NCBI GenBank assembly: GCA_937907435.1
Contig: CALCIA010000247.1
Coordinates: 1-45,332, forward strand
Source of the DNA: an uncultured Actinomycetes bacterium
GTDB lineage: Bacteria; Actinomycetota; Thermoleophilia; Solirubrobacterales; 70-9
Length of the DNA: 45,332 bases
Direction of reading: 5' to 3'
The translations under genes were made by a program, and so were the position numbers. Each line of letters opens with the position of its first letter. Within the stretch, counting starts at the first letter, position 1. Positions 18,115 through 26,434 of the stretch are shown here, in pieces. The notes under the pieces are model-generated. The model ran no database searches. It saw only the letters and a list, made by a program, of their open reading frames with translations, and had not been told where the DNA came from.

Positions 18115-19698
18115 ATGGCCGGGAACCGGACCAACAGGAAGTGGTGGACGCTCGGTGCCGTCTGCGTCGCCACCTTCATGCTTCTTCTCGACATAACCGT
18201 CGTGAACACCGCGCTGCCGAAGATCCAGCAGGACCTCGGCGGCAGCTTCTCCGACCTGCAGTGGGTCATCGACGCCTACGCGCTCTCGCTCGCCGCGCTG
18301 GTGCTGACCGCGGGCTCGCTCGCCGACCGCTTCGGCCGGCGCCGCATCTTCGTCGGCGGGCTGGCGATCTTCTCCGCCGCCTCGCTGCTCTGCGCGCTCG
18401 CGCCCGACCCCACCTTCCTCAACCTCGCCCGCGGCCTGCAGGGAATCGGCGGCGCGATCATGTTCGCGGTCAGCCTCGCGCTGGTCGCCCAGGAGTTCCC
18501 CAGCGGCCCCGAGCGGGGCATGGCGATGGGCATCTACGGCGCCTCGATCGGCGTCTCCGTCGCGGTCGGCCCGCTGATCGGCGGCCTGCTCACCGACGGC
18601 CTCGGCTGGCAGTCGGTCTTCCTCGTCAACGTGCCGGTCGGGATCGTGACGATCGCGGTCACCTACTGGAAGCTGCGCGAGTCCCGTGACCCAAATGTCA
18701 CCCGCATCGACTGGGGCGGCGTCGTCAGCTTCTCCGGCGCGCTGCTGCTGCTGGTGCTGGCGCTGGTGCGCGGCAACGACGAGGGCTGGGGCAGCACGCT
18801 GATCGTCTCGCTGCTGGCCGGCGCGGCGGTGCTGATGGCCGCCTTCGTCGCGATCGAGCGCCGGGTCGCCGAGCCGATGCTCCCCCTCGGCCTCTTTCGC
18901 CGCCGCGCCTTCACCGGGGTCCAGCTCGCCGCCTTCGCGGTCTCGGCCTCGATGTTCTCGCTGTTCCTCTACCTGACCCTCTACCTGCAGAACTTCCTCG
19001 GCTACTCGGCGATCGACGCCGGCCTGCGCTACCTGCCGATCACGGTGGGGGCGTTCCTCCTCGCGCCGATCTCGGGGATGGCGCTGGCGAAGGTCCAGGC
19101 GCGCTACCTGATGGCGGGCGGCCTGGGACTGACCGGCGCGGGCCTGCTGCTGATGGGCGGGCTCGGGGTGCACTCCGAATGGACCGCGCTGCTGCTCGGC
19201 TTCATCGTCTCCGGGATCGGCGTCGGCCTGCTGAACCCGGTGATCGCCGACGTCGCGCTGAGCGTCGTGCCGAAAGAGAAAAGCGGCATGGCGGCGGGCA
19301 TCAACGACACCTTCCGCCAGGTCGGCGTCGCGGTCGGCGTCGCGGCCTGGGGAGCGGTCTTCCTCGGCGCCGGCGCCTCCAAGGTCGAGTCCTTGACCGG
19401 CGGCTCGGTCTCCCACGACCAGGCCCGCGGCCTCGTCGAAGCGACCTCCTCGGGGGCGCTGCCGCAGGCGCTCCGCGCGGTCCCGGCTAATGCCCGCGAC
19501 CAGGTGCGCGCCGCCGCCGAACAGGGGTTCATCCACGGGCTGAACGAGATCATCATGCTCGGCGGGATCCTCTGCCTGGTCGGCACCGCGTTCGCGTTCC
19601 TGCTGGTGCGCGAGCGGGACATCGACCGCGGCGGCGAGCTGGAGGCGATCGAGGCGGACGCGCCGCTCGAGGCGGAGCCCGTCCCCGCCCGGGGCTGA
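18115..19698 (+). CDS. DHA2 (EmrB/QacA) 14-TM drug/proton antiporter
   Basis: 527-residue MFS permease. Motif A is GSLADRFGRRRIFVGG after TM2, and the TM1 signature LLLDITVVNTALPKIQ is typical of DHA2 multidrug exporters. About 14 hydrophobic helices are visible, with a soluble acidic C-tail (REREIDRGGELEAIE-like). ATG 18115 follows a strong AAGGAGG at about 18101. It exports hydrophobic or cationic compounds using the proton gradient; the substrate is unknown. Probably repressed by the MarR protein through the two dyads upstream. A strong hairpin follows the gene. Confidence 0.93.
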   Translation: MAGNRTNRKWWTLGAVCVATFMLLLDITVVNTALPKIQQDLGGSFSDLQWVIDAYALSLAALVLTAGSLADRFGRRRIFVGGLAIFSAASLLCALAPDPTFLNLARGLQGIGGAIMFAVSLALVAQEFPSGPERGMAMGIYGASIGVSVAVGPLIGGLLTDGLGWQSVFLVNVPVGIVTIAVTYWKLRESRDPNVTRIDWGGVVSFSGALLLLVLALVRGNDEGWGSTLIVSLLAGAAVLMAAFVAIERRVAEPMLPLGLFRRRAFTGVQLAAFAVSASMFSLFLYLTLYLQNFLGYSAIDAGLRYLPITVGAFLLAPISGMALAKVQARYLMAGGLGLTGAGLLLMGGLGVHSEWTALLLGFIVSGIGVGLLNPVIADVALSVVPKEKSGMAAGINDTFRQVGVAVGVAAWGAVFLGAGASKVESLTGGSVSHDQARGLVEATSSGALPQALRAVPANARDQVRAAAEQGFIHGLNEIIMLGGILCLVGTAFAFLLVRERDIDRGGELEAIEADAPLEAEPVPARG

Positions 19699-19715
19699 GC
19701 GACCCCCCACCCCCG

Positions 19716-19770
19716 CGAGCGGCGTTCGCACTTCTCCGCGCTATCCGCGGAGAAGTGCGAACGCCGCTCG
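19716..19770. terminator. 25-bp perfect hairpin, family A
   Basis: Arms 19716-19740 and 19746-19770 pair perfectly over 25 bp around the loop CTATC. It lies 18 bases after the transporter stop, so it is probably its terminator, though without a T-tract. The inner part (TTCGCACTTCTCCGCG) recurs in altered form at 23319-23363, so it belongs to a repeat family. Confidence 0.75.
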
Positions 19771-19852
19771 GGTGGGCCGCGCCGCCTCGCCAGCCGGGCC
19801 GCCTCCCGGCCGGCGGGGCGGCGCGGGTCGCCCCCGGCTAGGCTCCCGACCC

Positions 19853-20704
19853 ATGCGACTGGTGACTTACGACGCGGGGGACGGTGGGCGGGCCGGGATG
19901 CTCGTCGACGGTCGCGTCGTCGACGCCTGGGCGGCGCTCGGCGAACCGCACCGGGGCAGCCTCCGCGAGCTGCTCGAGCACGGACGGCTCGACGACCTCC
20001 ACGCGCGGATCGGCGACACCGGCGCGCCGTCCCACCCGCTCGCGGCCGTGCGACTGCTGCCGCCGATCCCGGACCCGGAGAAGATCATCTGCATCGGCCT
20101 CAACTACGCCAAGCACGCGGAAGAGGGCCGGCAGGAGCTGCCGACGACGCCGATCATGTTCGGCAAGTGGCGCAACGCCCTCGTCGCCGACGGCGCGACC
20201 GTGACCCTCCCCGACGCGAGCGCGAAAGTCGACTACGAGGCCGAGGTCGCCTTCGTCATCGGCCGCCGCGCCGCGAACGTCGCCGAAGCCGACGCGCTGG
20301 ACTTCGTCGCCGGCTACACGCTCTTCAACGACCTCTCCGCCCGGGACCTCCAGTTCGCGACGCCGCAGTGGATGTCGGGCAAGGTCTTCGACGGCTCCGC
20401 CCCCTGCGGTCCGGCGCTCGTCACCCCCGACGAAGCGGGCGGCCCCGACGGGATCGAGATCGAGCTCACCCTGAACGGCGAGAAGATGCAGGGCGACACG
20501 ACCGCGAACTTCATCTTCGGCGTGCCGCGGCTCGTCTCCTACCTCTCCGGGCTGATGACGCTCGAGCCCGGGGACATCGTCGCCACCGGCACCCCGGACG
20601 GCGTCGGCGGCGCCCGCGAACCACGTGTCTGGCTCGGCGACGGCGACGAGCTGGTGGTCAGCTCGCCGACGCTCGGCCGGCTGACGACGAAGATCGCCCG
20701 CTAG
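19853..20704 (+). CDS. Fumarylacetoacetate hydrolase (FAH) family protein
   Basis: 283 residues from ATG 19853. A small N-terminal domain is followed by the FAH catalytic domain: ICIGLNYAKHAEE, metal-binding glutamates in VDYEAEVAFVIG, the aspartate in FNDLSARDLQ, then GKVFDGSAPCGP and a C-terminal VATGTPDGVGG. The family hydrolyses or isomerises C-C bonds in ring-cleavage products of aromatic catabolism, or decarboxylates oxaloacetate, using Mg or Mn. No catabolic partners are nearby, so the substrate is open. The frame extends upstream to 19772, but only the ATG at 19853 matches the family N-terminus (MRLVTYDAGDGGRAG). Confidence 0.9.
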   Translation: MRLVTYDAGDGGRAGMLVDGRVVDAWAALGEPHRGSLRELLEHGRLDDLHARIGDTGAPSHPLAAVRLLPPIPDPEKIICIGLNYAKHAEEGRQELPTTPIMFGKWRNALVADGATVTLPDASAKVDYEAEVAFVIGRRAANVAEADALDFVAGYTLFNDLSARDLQFATPQWMSGKVFDGSAPCGPALVTPDEAGGPDGIEIELTLNGEKMQGDTTANFIFGVPRLVSYLSGLMTLEPGDIVATGTPDGVGGAREPRVWLGDGDELVVSSPTLGRLTTKIAR

Positions 20705-20732
20705 CGCGGCGCCGCGCCGGCATCGCCCTCCG

Positions 20733-20777
20733 CCAGCTGTTCCTTATGGTCCTCACAGGACCATAAGGAACAGCTGG
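20733..20777. terminator. 21-bp perfect hairpin, family B
   Basis: Arms 20733-20753 and 20757-20777 are perfect complements around the 3-base centre CAC. It sits between convergent genes (stops at 20704 and 20798), as expected of a two-way terminator. Its arm CTGTTCCTTATGGTCC recurs exactly at 43056-43071. Confidence 0.8.
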
Positions 20778-20797
20778 GCGGGTTGCCGAGGGCGCGG

Positions 20798-22018
20798 TCA
20801 GCGTCGCCGCGGAGTGAGCTCGTCGCGGAGCGGGGGAAACGAAGCCGAGCGCGGCCGGTGCGCCGCGGCAGCTCGTCCCAGCGAGGTCACGATCGGGGCG
20901 GGCGACGCCCATTCGACTTTGAACGGCGTGTAGTTGACGAGCTGCGCCCAGGTTTCGCTGCCCAGCTGGCCGTCGCCGGTCAGCCCGTGGGCTTCCTGGA
21001 AGGCGCGGACGGCGCGACGCGTGCGCCGTTCGAAGATGCCGTTGACTTCGACGTCGTCCCCGGCCGTGATCAGCCGCTCCTGCGCCCAGACGACGAGGTC
21101 GCCTTTCGCGCCGATCCGCAACAGGGGATATTCGACTTCGGGACTAAAGCCGGGAATCTTGCGCGCGCCGACGCGGGCGCCGAGCGCGCCCCACTCGCGC
21201 GCGTTCGTCTCCTGCCAGTCCCACCAGCTCGGCACCGCGCCGTAGCTCGCCGAGAAGCGGCGGAAGAGGCGCAGCGGCCGGAGGCCGGGCGCGCCGTAGG
21301 TCTGGCCGATCGGGAAGATCGGTCGTCCCCAGAGCCGGTTGTAGAGGTAGGTGTGGGCGAAGACCTCGCGGACCGAGGTGCCGATGTCCTTCCAGTACAT
21401 CTGCGGCTGGTTGACGGTCGCGCCGCCCGGCCCGAGGAACACCGAGTAGGGGAACGCCGGGTGGTAGTCCACATAAGGGAAGCCGGCGAGGGAGAGCGGG
21501 AAGCCGGCGCCGATCTGGCCGCGGAGGCTCCTTATATAGAGGTCCGCCGCGGCGTATTTGCCTTCGTACTCGGCCTCGGCGTCGATCACCAGGCAGTCGG
21601 CCCCGGCCCGCGCCGCGGCGGCGCCGATCCGCGCCTCGGCCAACGGCGCGTCGCCGTAGACGAACTGCCAGGCGCAGACCTTGAGCCCGCCGCGGTGGAG
21701 CGCGGCGACGACGGCGCGGTTGAACTGGTCCCAGCGCGTCGCGCCGTCGCCCGCCTTTATGTAGACGGTGCCGATGCGATGACGGTGGGCGGTGCGGATG
21801 ATCGCCGGCAGGGAGCCGCCCTGGGACTGGTCGACGTACCAGATCCACATGCCCTGGCGGACGAAGGGCGAGTGGCGCCCGACCCCGGCGTTTTCGAACA
21901 TCCCGGCGCCGCCCGTTTCGGCGCGGGCCGCGGTGGGGAGCGCGAGGAGGACGAGGACGACCAGGATGGCGAGGGCGCGGACGGGCGGGCGGTGAGCGGG
22001 GATGGCGGAGTGCCTCAC
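20798..22018 (-). CDS. Secreted glycoside hydrolase-like protein with peptidoglycan-binding domain
   Basis: About 406 residues from the GTG at 22018, chosen because CGAGGATCA lies just upstream; an in-frame GTG at 22033 is also possible. The signal peptide ends near PTAARAE. The middle domain looks like a TIM-barrel hydrolase: GMWIWYVDQSQGG, YIKAGDGA, CLVIDAEAEYEGKYAAAD and YWKDIGTS. Residues about 296-360 form a PG_binding_1 domain (LRIGAKGDLVVWAQERL, then GIFERRTRRAVRAFQEAHGL). This suggests an exported wall-bound enzyme, perhaps a lysozyme-like hydrolase, but the active site is not certain. Divergent from the polysaccharide deacetylase, another envelope enzyme. Confidence 0.8.
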   Translation of the reverse strand: MRHSAIPAHRPPVRALAILVVLVLLALPTAARAETGGAGMFENAGVGRHSPFVRQGMWIWYVDQSQGGSLPAIIRTAHRHRIGTVYIKAGDGATRWDQFNRAVVAALHRGGLKVCAWQFVYGDAPLAEARIGAAAARAGADCLVIDAEAEYEGKYAAADLYIRSLRGQIGAGFPLSLAGFPYVDYHPAFPYSVFLGPGGATVNQPQMYWKDIGTSVREVFAHTYLYNRLWGRPIFPIGQTYGAPGLRPLRLFRRFSASYGAVPSWWDWQETNAREWGALGARVGARKIPGFSPEVEYPLLRIGAKGDLVVWAQERLITAGDDVEVNGIFERRTRRAVRAFQEAHGLTGDGQLGSETWAQLVNYTPFKVEWASPAPIVTSLGRAAAAHRPRSASFPPLRDELTPRRR

Positions 22019-22077
22019 TGATCCTCGGAACACGGGCGAAGCTGCCTAGGATCACACCTTCCTACCCAGGAACCGCC

Positions 22078-23304
22078 GTGCTCCACCTTTTGCTCACCCG
22101 CAAGATCCCGTGCGCCCTCCTGGCGCTGCTGCTCGCCGCGACGGCGCTGCTCGCGATCGCGCCTGGTGCCCGCGCGGCGCGCGGGCCGGAGATCGCGACC
22201 GCGACGGTCTCCCAGGCGGGACGCGACCTGGTGCTCACCGTGCGGACCGCGAAGCCCGTGGCGCTGGCGAAGCTCCAGCCGCGCCCCGACACTCGGCGCG
22301 CCTCCGCGGCGTACCTGTGCTTCGGGTTCGCGAAGCAGACGGGGGCGGGCGCGGACGCCACGGCCGCGGCGTCCGGCACCGAAACGCGCCTCTGTATCGG
22401 CGGGCCGAAGGCGCACAAGCGCGTCGGTCTCGTCACCGTCGACTCCACCGAAAGGCCGCTGACCCGGACGACCATCCCGGCGAGGCTGAAGCGGCCGGAG
22501 CCGGAGAAGCTGGTGCTCTCGATCGTCGCCGGGCCGACCCACCCGACCGGACTGCGGCCCGGCCGCTACCGCTGGCGCGTGCTCACGGGGAGCGGCGGCT
22601 GCAAGGTCCGCCGCCACTGCACGACCACCTGGCCGGCGAGCGGCGCGAGCGCCTTCCGCCTCCGCCCCGTCCGCGCCGTCGGCTGCACCGGCGGCGACGC
22701 CGAACTGGTCAGCGCCGCCTCGACCGAACGCAAGGTCGTCGCGCTCACCTTCGACGACGGGCCGAGCGAATACACCGACCGCTACCTCGACGTGCTGCGC
22801 GAAAAGGGCGTGCCCGCGACCTTCTTCGAGGTCGGCCAGGAGATGCCGGGACGCGAAGCGACGATGCGCCGGATCCTCGCCGAAGGCGACGAGATCGGCG
22901 ACCACACGATGAACCACGTCGAAGACCCCGGCTACGCGCAGATCGCCGGCGCCGCCGAACGGATCCAGGCCTACACCGGCTTCAAGCCCTGCCTCTTTCG
23001 GCCGCCGGGCGGCGCCGAGAACTCGAGCGTCATCGCGACGGCGGGCTCGCTCGGGCTGAAGACGATCACCTGGGACGTCGACCCGCGCGACTGGTCCCTG
23101 CCCGGCACCGCGGCGATCTACTCCAACATCGTCACCAATGCGAAACCGGGGGCGATCATCCTCATGCACGACGGCGGCGGCCCCCGCGACGAGACGCCCG
23201 CCGCGCTGCCCGACGTCATCGACACCTTGCGCGCGAAGGGCTACGGCTTCGAGACGGTAAGCGCGCTGCTCGGCGACAAGATTCTCTACCGGCCCTACGG
23301 CTGA
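22078..23304 (+). CDS. Secreted polysaccharide deacetylase (NodB family)
   Basis: 408 residues. Signal peptide (ALLALLLAATALLAIAPGARA), an unassigned N-terminal domain of about 180 residues with paired cysteines, then a NodB domain from about residue 220. All five motifs are present: TFDDGP, HTMNH, RPPGG, DVDPRDW and LMHDG. It is a metal-dependent enzyme removing N- or O-acetyl groups from peptidoglycan or another wall glycan, acting outside the membrane. The GTG at 22078 follows CAGGAACC. The gap to the divergent wall-binding gene is about 60 bases, so the two may share a control region. Confidence 0.92.
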   Translation: MLHLLLTRKIPCALLALLLAATALLAIAPGARAARGPEIATATVSQAGRDLVLTVRTAKPVALAKLQPRPDTRRASAAYLCFGFAKQTGAGADATAAASGTETRLCIGGPKAHKRVGLVTVDSTERPLTRTTIPARLKRPEPEKLVLSIVAGPTHPTGLRPGRYRWRVLTGSGGCKVRRHCTTTWPASGASAFRLRPVRAVGCTGGDAELVSAASTERKVVALTFDDGPSEYTDRYLDVLREKGVPATFFEVGQEMPGREATMRRILAEGDEIGDHTMNHVEDPGYAQIAGAAERIQAYTGFKPCLFRPPGGAENSSVIATAGSLGLKTITWDVDPRDWSLPGTAAIYSNIVTNAKPGAIILMHDGGGPRDETPAALPDVIDTLRAKGYGFETVSALLGDKILYRPYG

Positions 23305-23318
23305 GCGAGGGCCTCTTA

Positions 23319-23363
23319 CGAGTTCGCAGTTATCCGCGGTATGCGCGGGAAAGTGCGAACTCG
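23319..23363. terminator. Imperfect 20-position hairpin, family A
   Basis: Arms 23319-23338 and 23344-23363 pair at 18 of 20 positions (one G-U) around a 5-base loop. The core TTCGCAGTTATCCGCG resembles that of the hairpin at 19716-19770, and the right arm shares AAGTGCGAA. It lies 14 bases after the deacetylase stop; probable terminator. Confidence 0.65.
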
Positions 23364-23500
23364 GCGGCGGGAACCCACCGGTCGGCGGGTCGCTCCCACC
23401 TGCCCCTTTTCGCGCCGGCGCCGAGAACATACGCTTGGCCCATGGACCGGACCCATTCCTCCCCCGCCGGCGACCCGGGCGAGGGGGCCGAGGTGGCGCG

Positions 23501-24688
23501 GTGAAGGACGCGGCGGCGCGCGCCGCGGTCGGCGCGGTGCTCTCGCGCACCAGGGGCGGTGAGATCGAGATCGTCGAAGGCGGCCGCAGCCGCGTCTACG
23601 GCGAGCCGACCGACCTCCATGCCACCGTCCGCATCAACGACCCGGCCGCCTGGCGCGGCCCGGTGCACGGCTCGGTCGGGCTCGGCGAGGGCTACGTCGA
23701 CGGCCTCTGGGAGACCGACGACCTCGTCGCGCTGATCCAGATCGGCGCCCGCAGCCTCGCCGGCCAGCACCGCGGGATCAGCGCCGCCTGGTCGAAGGCG
23801 CGCAGCGGCCTCCACCGCCTCCGCGGCCTCGTCCCCGAGAACACCCGCGGCGGCGCCCGCGCCAACATCAGCGCCCACTACGACCTCGGCAACGACCTCT
23901 TCGCCTCCTTCCTCGACCCGACGATGATGTACTCGTGCGCGTACTTCCCGCGCGAAGGCGCCGACCTCGAGGAGGCGCAGGTGGCGAAGCTCGACCGCAT
24001 CTGCGAGCGTCTCCAGCTCGGCCCCGACACCCACCTGCTGGAGATCGGCACCGGCTGGGGCGGGATGGCGCTGCACGCGGCGCGCACCACCGGCTGCCGG
24101 GTGACGACGACGACGATCTCCCGCGCCCAGCACGAGCTGGCGTCGGCGCGGGTGCGGGAGGCGGGGCTCGCCGATCGGGTCACGATCCTGCTCGAGGACT
24201 ACCGCGACCTCGAGGGCACCTACGACCGCCTGGTCTCGATCGAGATGATCGAGGCGGTCGGCTGGCAGTACTTCGACGACTACTTCCACGCCTGCGACCG
24301 GCTGCTCGCCGACGACGGCCTCTTCCTCCTGCAGGCGATCACCGTCGACGACCGCCTCTACGAGATGGAGAAGGCGTCACGGAGCTTCGCCAACACGCAC
24401 ATCTTTCCCGGCGGTTGTCTGCCGTCCCTGAAACGGATCGCCGACAGCATCGCAACCGTCACCGAACTGCGCGAGATCTGGCTCGACGACATCACCGCCC
24501 ACTACCCGCCGACCCTGGCGCTGTGGCGCGAGCGCTTCTTCGCCGCCTGGGACAAGCTCAAGGCGCACGGCTACGACGAGCGCTTCCGCCGCCTCTGGGA
24601 CTTCTACCTGTCGAGCTCCGAGGCGGGCTTCCGCGAGCGCCGCATCGGCGACGTCCAGATGCTCTTCGCGAAGCCCTCGTTCCGGTGA
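23501..24688 (+). CDS. Cyclopropane-fatty-acyl-phospholipid synthase family methyltransferase
   Basis: 395 residues from the GTG at 23501, with GAGG 7-8 bases upstream. An N-terminal lipid-interacting region is followed by AHYDLGNDLFASFLD (about 125-139), SAM-binding EIGTGWGG (181-188) and the family block VSIEMIEAVGWQYFDDYF. It methylates double bonds of phospholipid acyl chains using S-adenosylmethionine at the inner membrane face; mycolic-acid-type relatives add other groups. First gene of a three-gene operon, with its stop overlapping the hydrolase start (GTGA). Confidence 0.92.
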   Translation: MKDAAARAAVGAVLSRTRGGEIEIVEGGRSRVYGEPTDLHATVRINDPAAWRGPVHGSVGLGEGYVDGLWETDDLVALIQIGARSLAGQHRGISAAWSKARSGLHRLRGLVPENTRGGARANISAHYDLGNDLFASFLDPTMMYSCAYFPREGADLEEAQVAKLDRICERLQLGPDTHLLEIGTGWGGMALHAARTTGCRVTTTTISRAQHELASARVREAGLADRVTILLEDYRDLEGTYDRLVSIEMIEAVGWQYFDDYFHACDRLLADDGLFLLQAITVDDRLYEMEKASRSFANTHIFPGGCLPSLKRIADSIATVTELREIWLDDITAHYPPTLALWRERFFAAWDKLKAHGYDERFRRLWDFYLSSSEAGFRERRIGDVQMLFAKPSFR

Positions 24689-25563
24689 GCGGGGACGGCG
24701 GGGGGCCGCGTCCGCGCGACGGCGCGCTCGGCGACGGCGCGGCGGCCGGCGACGGGACCGCGGCCGGGCCGGCGGACCCAGGGACCCGCGAGCCGCTGCT
24801 CCTCATCCACGGCCTCGGCGCCGCCTCGCACGTCTGGGACCCGGTCGTCCCGCTGCTGTCCCCGCACCGCGAGGTGATCGCGCTGGACATGCCCGGCTTC
24901 GGCGCCGCGCCCCCGCTGCCGCCCGCGGTCGAGCCGACCGCCGCGGCGCTCGCCGGCGCGCTCCGCGACCAGCTCGCCGCCCGCGGCGTCGAGCGCGCGC
25001 ACGTCGCCGGCAACAGCCTCGGCGCCTGGGTCGGCCTGGAGCTGGGACGGATGGGCGCGGCACGCTCGGTCACCTGCCTCTCCCCCGCCGGGCTCTGGCG
25101 GGCGCCGATCGGGCCGCGCAAGGGCTCGGGCCGCCGCTGGGCGAAGCGGCTGCGGCCGCTGGTGAGCGCGGCGCTCTGGATCGGCCCGGTGCGCGACCGC
25201 GCCGTCGCCACCTTCGCCGCCCGCCCGCCCAACTGGCCGACCCGCGCCGCCCGCGAACTCGTCCTCGCCTGGATCGACGCGGAAGGCTACGACGGCGCCA
25301 ACAAGGCGATGCGCGAGCACATCTTCGACCCGGCGGGGTACCCGGCCGACGTGCCGGTGACGATCGCCTGGGCGGAGCTCGACCGGCAGGTCGGCCCGCC
25401 GAAGCCCGAGCGCCGCCCGGCCGGCGCCCGCTTCCTCGTCCTGCCCGAGGTCGGCCACGTGCCGATGTGGGACGACCCCGCGCTGGTCGCCCGCGTGATC
25501 CTCGAGGGCAGCGGCCGGGTAGGTTCAGGGGAGCCAATCGCCAGCGAAGGAGGAGCGCCGTGA
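24685..25563 (+). CDS. Alpha/beta hydrolase
   Basis: 292 residues from a GTG that shares GTGA with the previous stop. A flexible Gly/Ala-rich N-terminus of about 35 residues precedes the fold. Oxyanion region LIHGLGAASHVWD, nucleophile S111 in GNSLGAW, acid D233 in AELDRQV and base H258 in EVGHVPMW complete a triad. Substrate unknown; the operon with cyclopropane synthase suggests a lipid ester or thioester. The stop overlaps the MBL gene start by 4 bases. Confidence 0.88.
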   Translation: MSGDGGGPRPRDGALGDGAAAGDGTAAGPADPGTREPLLLIHGLGAASHVWDPVVPLLSPHREVIALDMPGFGAAPPLPPAVEPTAAALAGALRDQLAARGVERAHVAGNSLGAWVGLELGRMGAARSVTCLSPAGLWRAPIGPRKGSGRRWAKRLRPLVSAALWIGPVRDRAVATFAARPPNWPTRAARELVLAWIDAEGYDGANKAMREHIFDPAGYPADVPVTIAWAELDRQVGPPKPERRPAGARFLVLPEVGHVPMWDDPALVARVILEGSGRVGSGEPIASEGGAP

Positions 25564-26306
25564 TCGTCGAGAGGACCGAGAATCCGCAGTGGCTTTCGAA
25601 CGCCTACCTGGTCGCCGACCCGGAGCGCGGCACCGGCGTCCTGATCGACGGCAACGAAGACGTCGATCCGCTGATCGACCGGGCCGAGGCCGACGGGATC
25701 ACGATCACCCACTACCTCGTCACCCACCCGCACGTCGACCACATCGCCGGGATCAAGGAGGCGCGCGAGCGGCTCGGCGGGCCGCCGCTGGTCGCCCACG
25801 AGGCGACCGCCGCGGAGCTCGACGAGGACGTCGAGGTGATCATGGGCGACGGCGACAAGCTCGACGCGAACGGGATCGAGATCGAGGCGCTCTACACCCC
25901 CGGCCACGCGCCCGGGCACCTCGCCTTCCTGATCGACGGGACCGACGTCTTCACCGCCGACGTCCTCTTCAAGGGCACCGTCGGCGGCTGCGCGGCGCCG
26001 GGCGCGGCGGGCTTCGAGGCGCTCAAGTCCTCGGTCATGCGGCTGATGGAGCTGCCGCCGGAGACGCGCGTCCATCCCGGCCACAAGGAGCCGACGACGA
26101 TCGCCGAGCAGGAGTCCGAGAACCCCTTCGTGCGGGTCTGGCGCGGAATCGACGCGACCGGCGACGAGCAGGTGACGGTCTGGGACCGCCCCGCGACGCT
26201 GAAGCTCTGGGCCCCCGACTACGACGGCGGCAACAAGGCCTGGATCGTCTTCGGCGACTCCGGCGAAGAGACGATCGTCGGCGGCTCCCAGGTCGTCCGC
26301 GGCTGA
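25560..26306 (+). CDS. MBL-fold metallo-hydrolase
   Basis: 248 residues. The GTG at 25560 overlaps the hydrolase stop and follows a perfect AAGGAGG. Zinc motif H56-P-H58-V-D60-H61, then GHAPGH, TADVLF and a late histidine in RVHPGHKEP, as in glyoxalase II-like and other MBL hydrolases. The last about 50 residues (ENPFVRVWRG onward) form a small extra tail. Probably a thioester or lactone hydrolase; exact substrate unknown. Last gene of the lipid-type operon. Confidence 0.9.
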   Translation: MIVERTENPQWLSNAYLVADPERGTGVLIDGNEDVDPLIDRAEADGITITHYLVTHPHVDHIAGIKEARERLGGPPLVAHEATAAELDEDVEVIMGDGDKLDANGIEIEALYTPGHAPGHLAFLIDGTDVFTADVLFKGTVGGCAAPGAAGFEALKSSVMRLMELPPETRVHPGHKEPTTIAEQESENPFVRVWRGIDATGDEQVTVWDRPATLKLWAPDYDGGNKAWIVFGDSGEETIVGGSQVVRG

Positions 26307-26434
26307 CCCCCCCCGGGGGTGGGGGCAACGCGGCGCGCCCTATCGAACTTTCACCGCTGGACCTTTAGGCCTTTCGTACGAATCTGGACACATGTTCGTT
26401 GCCGCCTGGACCGACCGTGTCCACTATTCGGTAA

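Noticed and set aside
17659..19731. 690-codon open frame antisense to the MFS and MarR genes
   Set aside because: Composition is Arg/Gly/Gln/Asp-rich low complexity typical of antisense frames in GC-rich DNA, and it covers a clear 14-TM transporter on the other strand.
26373..26382. Perfect palindrome TTCGTACGAA upstream of the FtsH-like gene
   Set aside because: A single 10-base palindrome with no second copy or clear promoter alignment is not enough to call an operator.
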